From Tubiluchus corallicola (taxonomy: Eukaryota; Priapulida; Priapulimorpha; Priapulimorphida; Tubiluchidae), in assembly GCA_030141605.1 (NCBI GenBank), contig JAQGDQ010001336.1, forward strand, positions 1-46,396: a stretch of 46,396 nt of DNA, in the 5' to 3' direction. The notes beneath the pieces were generated by a model. That model was given only the letters and a program-made list of their open reading frames with translations. It did no database searches and had not been told where the DNA came from. Shown piece after piece: positions 43,748-46,396 of the stretch. A program made the translations under genes and the position numbers. The first letter of the stretch is position 1; every line of letters starts with the position of its first letter.

Positions 43748-43964
43748 CTATATCTGAATTTAATAAAGACTACAAATCGCAGAGACATAAGTATGATTAC
43801 AAAGAAATTAAGCCAGTTAGCCTTGCTTTCAAATTAATAAGCAAAAAAATATGAAGTCCCTCTTGCCTTTGAACATACGAATATATCATGCCTGCGATGT
43901 GTTTTTTCTATATTTAACTGATCGTCTGCAAGGTCTACGTGAATACGTGAATACGTGAATGGGA
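43748..43964. other. Remnant of the 72-bp unit, then unassigned sequence
   Basis: The first bases (GCTATATCTGAATTTAATAA) continue the minisatellite unit interrupted by the LTR. Then nothing is recognised until a short triplication of GTGAATAC at about 43940-43960. Confidence 0.5.
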
Positions 43965-45599
43965 CTTGAAAATGGGGTAACATATGAATTATTGCATTAA
44001 ACTTTTTATCGTACTTGAAAAATGGGGTAACATATGAATTATCGTATTAAACTTTTTATCGTACTTGAAAATAGGGTAGCATATGAATTATCGTATTAAA
44101 CTTTTTATCGTACTTAAAAATAGGGTAGTATATGAAATATCGTATTAAACTTTTTATCGTACTTGAAAATGGGGTAGTATATGAAATATCGTATTAAATT
44201 TTTTATCGTATTTGAAAATAGGGTAGTATATGAAATATCGTATTAAACTTTTTATCGTACTTGAAAATAGGGTAGTATATGAATTATCGCATTAAACTTT
44301 TTATCGTACTTGAAAATAGGGTAGTATATGAAATATTATATTAAACTTTTTATCATACTTGAAAATAGGGTAGTATATGAAATATCGTATTAAACTTTTT
44401 ATCGTACTTGAAAATAGGGTAGTATATGAATTATCGTATTAAACTTTTTATCGTACTTGAAAATAGGGTAGTATATGAATTATCGCATTAAACTTTTTAT
44501 CGTACTTGAAAATAGGGTAGTATATGAAATATCGTATTAAACTTTTTATCGTACTTGAAAATGGGTAGCATATGAATTATTGAAAATTATGTTCGTTTGT
44601 GATGTCATCTATAGTTGGCCTCGCCCGCCGTTAACTAAGTTTTGAATCTATATTTAGTTAATAGAAACGTTTAGTATTAATTGTGTTTACATTTTACCGT
44701 AGTGAATGGGACTTGAAAATGCGTATTACTTTTGTACTTGAAAATGGGGGAGCATATGAATTATCGTATTAAACTTTTTATCGTACTTGAAAATAGGGTA
44801 GCATATGAATTATCGTATTAAACTTTTTATCGTACTTGAAAATAGGGTAGCATACGAATTACCGTATTAAACTTTTTATCGTACTTCAAAATAGGGTAGC
44901 ATACGAATTATCGTATTAAACTTTTTATCGTACTTCAAAATAGGGTAGCATATGAATTATCGTATTAAACTTTTTATCGTACTTGAAAATGGGGGAGCAT
45001 ATGAATTATCGTATTAAACTTTTTTTGTTAGCATACGAATTATCGTATTAAACTTTTTATCGTACTTCAAAATAGGGTAGATATGAATTATCGTATTAAA
45101 CTTTTTATCGTGCTTCAAAATAGGGTAGCATATGAATTATCGTATTAAACTTTTTATCGTACTTGAAAATGGGGGAGCATATGAATTATCGTATTAAACT
45201 TTTTATCGTACTTGAAAATGGGGTAACATATGAATTATCGCATTAAACTTTTTATCGTACTTGAAAATGGGGTAACATATGAATTATCGTATTAAACTTT
45301 TTATCGTACTTGAAAATAGGGTAGCATACGAATTACCGTATTAAACTTTTTATCGTACTTCAAAATAGGGTAGCATATGAATTATCGTATTAAACCTTTT
45401 ATCGTTCTTCAAAATAGGGTAGCATATGAATTATCATATTAAACTTTTTATCGTTCTTCAAAATAGGGTAGCATACGAATTACCGTATTAAACCTTTTAT
45501 CGTACTTCAAAATAGGGTAGCATATGAATTACCGTATTAAACCTTTTATCGTTCTTCAAAATAGGGTAGCATATGAAAAATCATCCTGTTTTCCTTTAA
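43965..45599. repeat. 49-bp array, about 30 copies, born from a TTAA MITE end
   Basis: The unit is CATATGAATTATCGTATTAA plus ACTTTTTATCGTACTTGAAA plus ATAGGGTAG, exactly 49 bp (for example 44172, 44221, 44270). Two blocks, 43965-44577 and 44716-45580, are separated by MITE interior (44578-44715: GTGATGTCATCTATAGTTGG, CCGCCGTTAACTAAG) also present in T5 at 19813-19935. The array ends CATATGAAAAATCATCCTGT + TTTCC + TTAA (45596-45599), the same terminus as T4 in inverted orientation. Confidence 0.92.
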
Positions 45600-46396
45600 A
45601 ATACGTACATAGCGTATAAGCCATGCTTAATAACCACACTTTTCGTGTTATGGTTTCCTTTATCTCAAGTATCTCTTTGCTAATACAATTTTATAATTGG
45701 CAAAGCAAATATTTCCACACCTCTTTCTCGCCGCCTCTGTTGCACTTTAGACGAGAATTTAATGGCATCTCATTTTAATCGCTCGGTTGCTACGAGTGAC
45801 CGGATGATGAAAACATCAGCTTCTTGTTTCCAGGTACATCGTTTGGTGTCTAATTGCCAACCGAAGCGGTAAAGTGGCTGCTGCACGACTTCTCGTCTTC
45901 AATTCATTTAAATTCTGCGCAAATTACTCCTCGAGTTCCACGGATTTGAAGAGGCGACATGCAGAAAGGGATAATCTAATCAACCACGCGCAGTGATTTC
46001 ATCCGCTTGTAGTTCGGTAACTGTGTAAAGAGGGTTTATGTTGAACAAACTACACACATGAGTAGAAGGACATGTCTCAATGTATCTATTAAAATAAAAC
46101 TAGGAAAGACAGATATTTCTGCAATCTTTGTTAACATTTTTTGTGCAATATGACAGATCTTTTTTGTCAAGTGATAACATGTTAGTTTAGTTTAGTTTAT
46201 TATCATCACGTTCAGTACAATATAATGACATTAAGCACACAGTGATATCAAAATTATTACGTCATACTTGTTACGTTGCATACACTATCGTTATCATAAA
46301 AGAATAATTGTACTGCAGTGGGATATGTCAGGCTTTAGTCTAATTTATTACAATAGAAAATTGAATAGATATATATATATTAAGGATGCCTATATA
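45600..46396. other. No gene seen; LINE-like tail near 46180
   Basis: At 46180-46230 the complement of AGTTTAGTTTAGTTTATTAT reads ATAATAAACTAAACTAAACT, a typical 3' end of a minus-strand LINE. The coding part would lie to the right, outside the window. 45600-46170 has no supported exon. Confidence 0.45.

Overview
The window looks like non-coding-rich nuclear DNA of an animal, most likely a marine invertebrate; I cannot name the phylum. Evidence: spliced coding sequence with GT/AG borders, non-LTR retrotransposon remains of at least two kinds, LTRs, several MITE families, tRNA-derived SINE-like pieces, and very many micro- and minisatellites. By my rough sum about one fifth of the window is tandem repeat. 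Nothing bacterial (operons, ribosome binding sites) is seen.

Genes. One gene is well supported: two + strand exons (4267-4324 and 5222-6679) join in frame and end in a stop, giving the C-terminal part of a long, serine-rich, basic, probably disordered protein that I do not recognise. Two short ATG-to-donor stretches in CpG-containing upstream sequence (20433-20492 and 29138-29185, both +) are candidate first coding exons of other genes whose later exons I could not find. All other long open frames are translations of simple repeats or decayed retrotransposons.

Layout. 1-1600: GC-richer sequence, a truncated minus-strand LTR and an abutting LINE fragment. 2364-2985: 159-bp tandem array. 3579-4118: TTAA-flanked MITE. 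4267-6679: the gene, with a hAT-like MITE in its intron. 8389-18175: MITEs, 58-bp and 99-bp arrays, a GA tract, and a LINE fragment whose 3' tail is amplified as a hairpin-plus-GAT array. 18240-22425: tRNA-like pieces, another TTAA element, candidate exon 1, TG/AATG tracts, an RT fragment. 23490-28700: duplicated RT fragments and several microsatellites. 29138-34324: second candidate exon 1, a TIR element with an internal 89-bp array, a 28-bp array, and a long inverted-repeat element with a nested MITE. 34670-39245: a 31-bp/102-bp compound array and long GAAGA, GAT, TTCTC and TTCTA tracts. 39306-41730: TTAA MITE and a minus-strand LINE with RT motifs. 42535-45599: a 72-bp array split by a solo LTR, then a roughly 30-copy 49-bp array grown from the end of a TTAA MITE.

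The most notable signals are (1) an LTR family, present twice in opposite orientation, carrying heat-shock-element-like NTTCNNGAANNTTC motifs just upstream of its TATA box; (2) repeated birth of minisatellites from MITE or LINE ends; and (3) a 31-bp array that is free of stops in all three + frames. No complete autonomous mobile element is visible.
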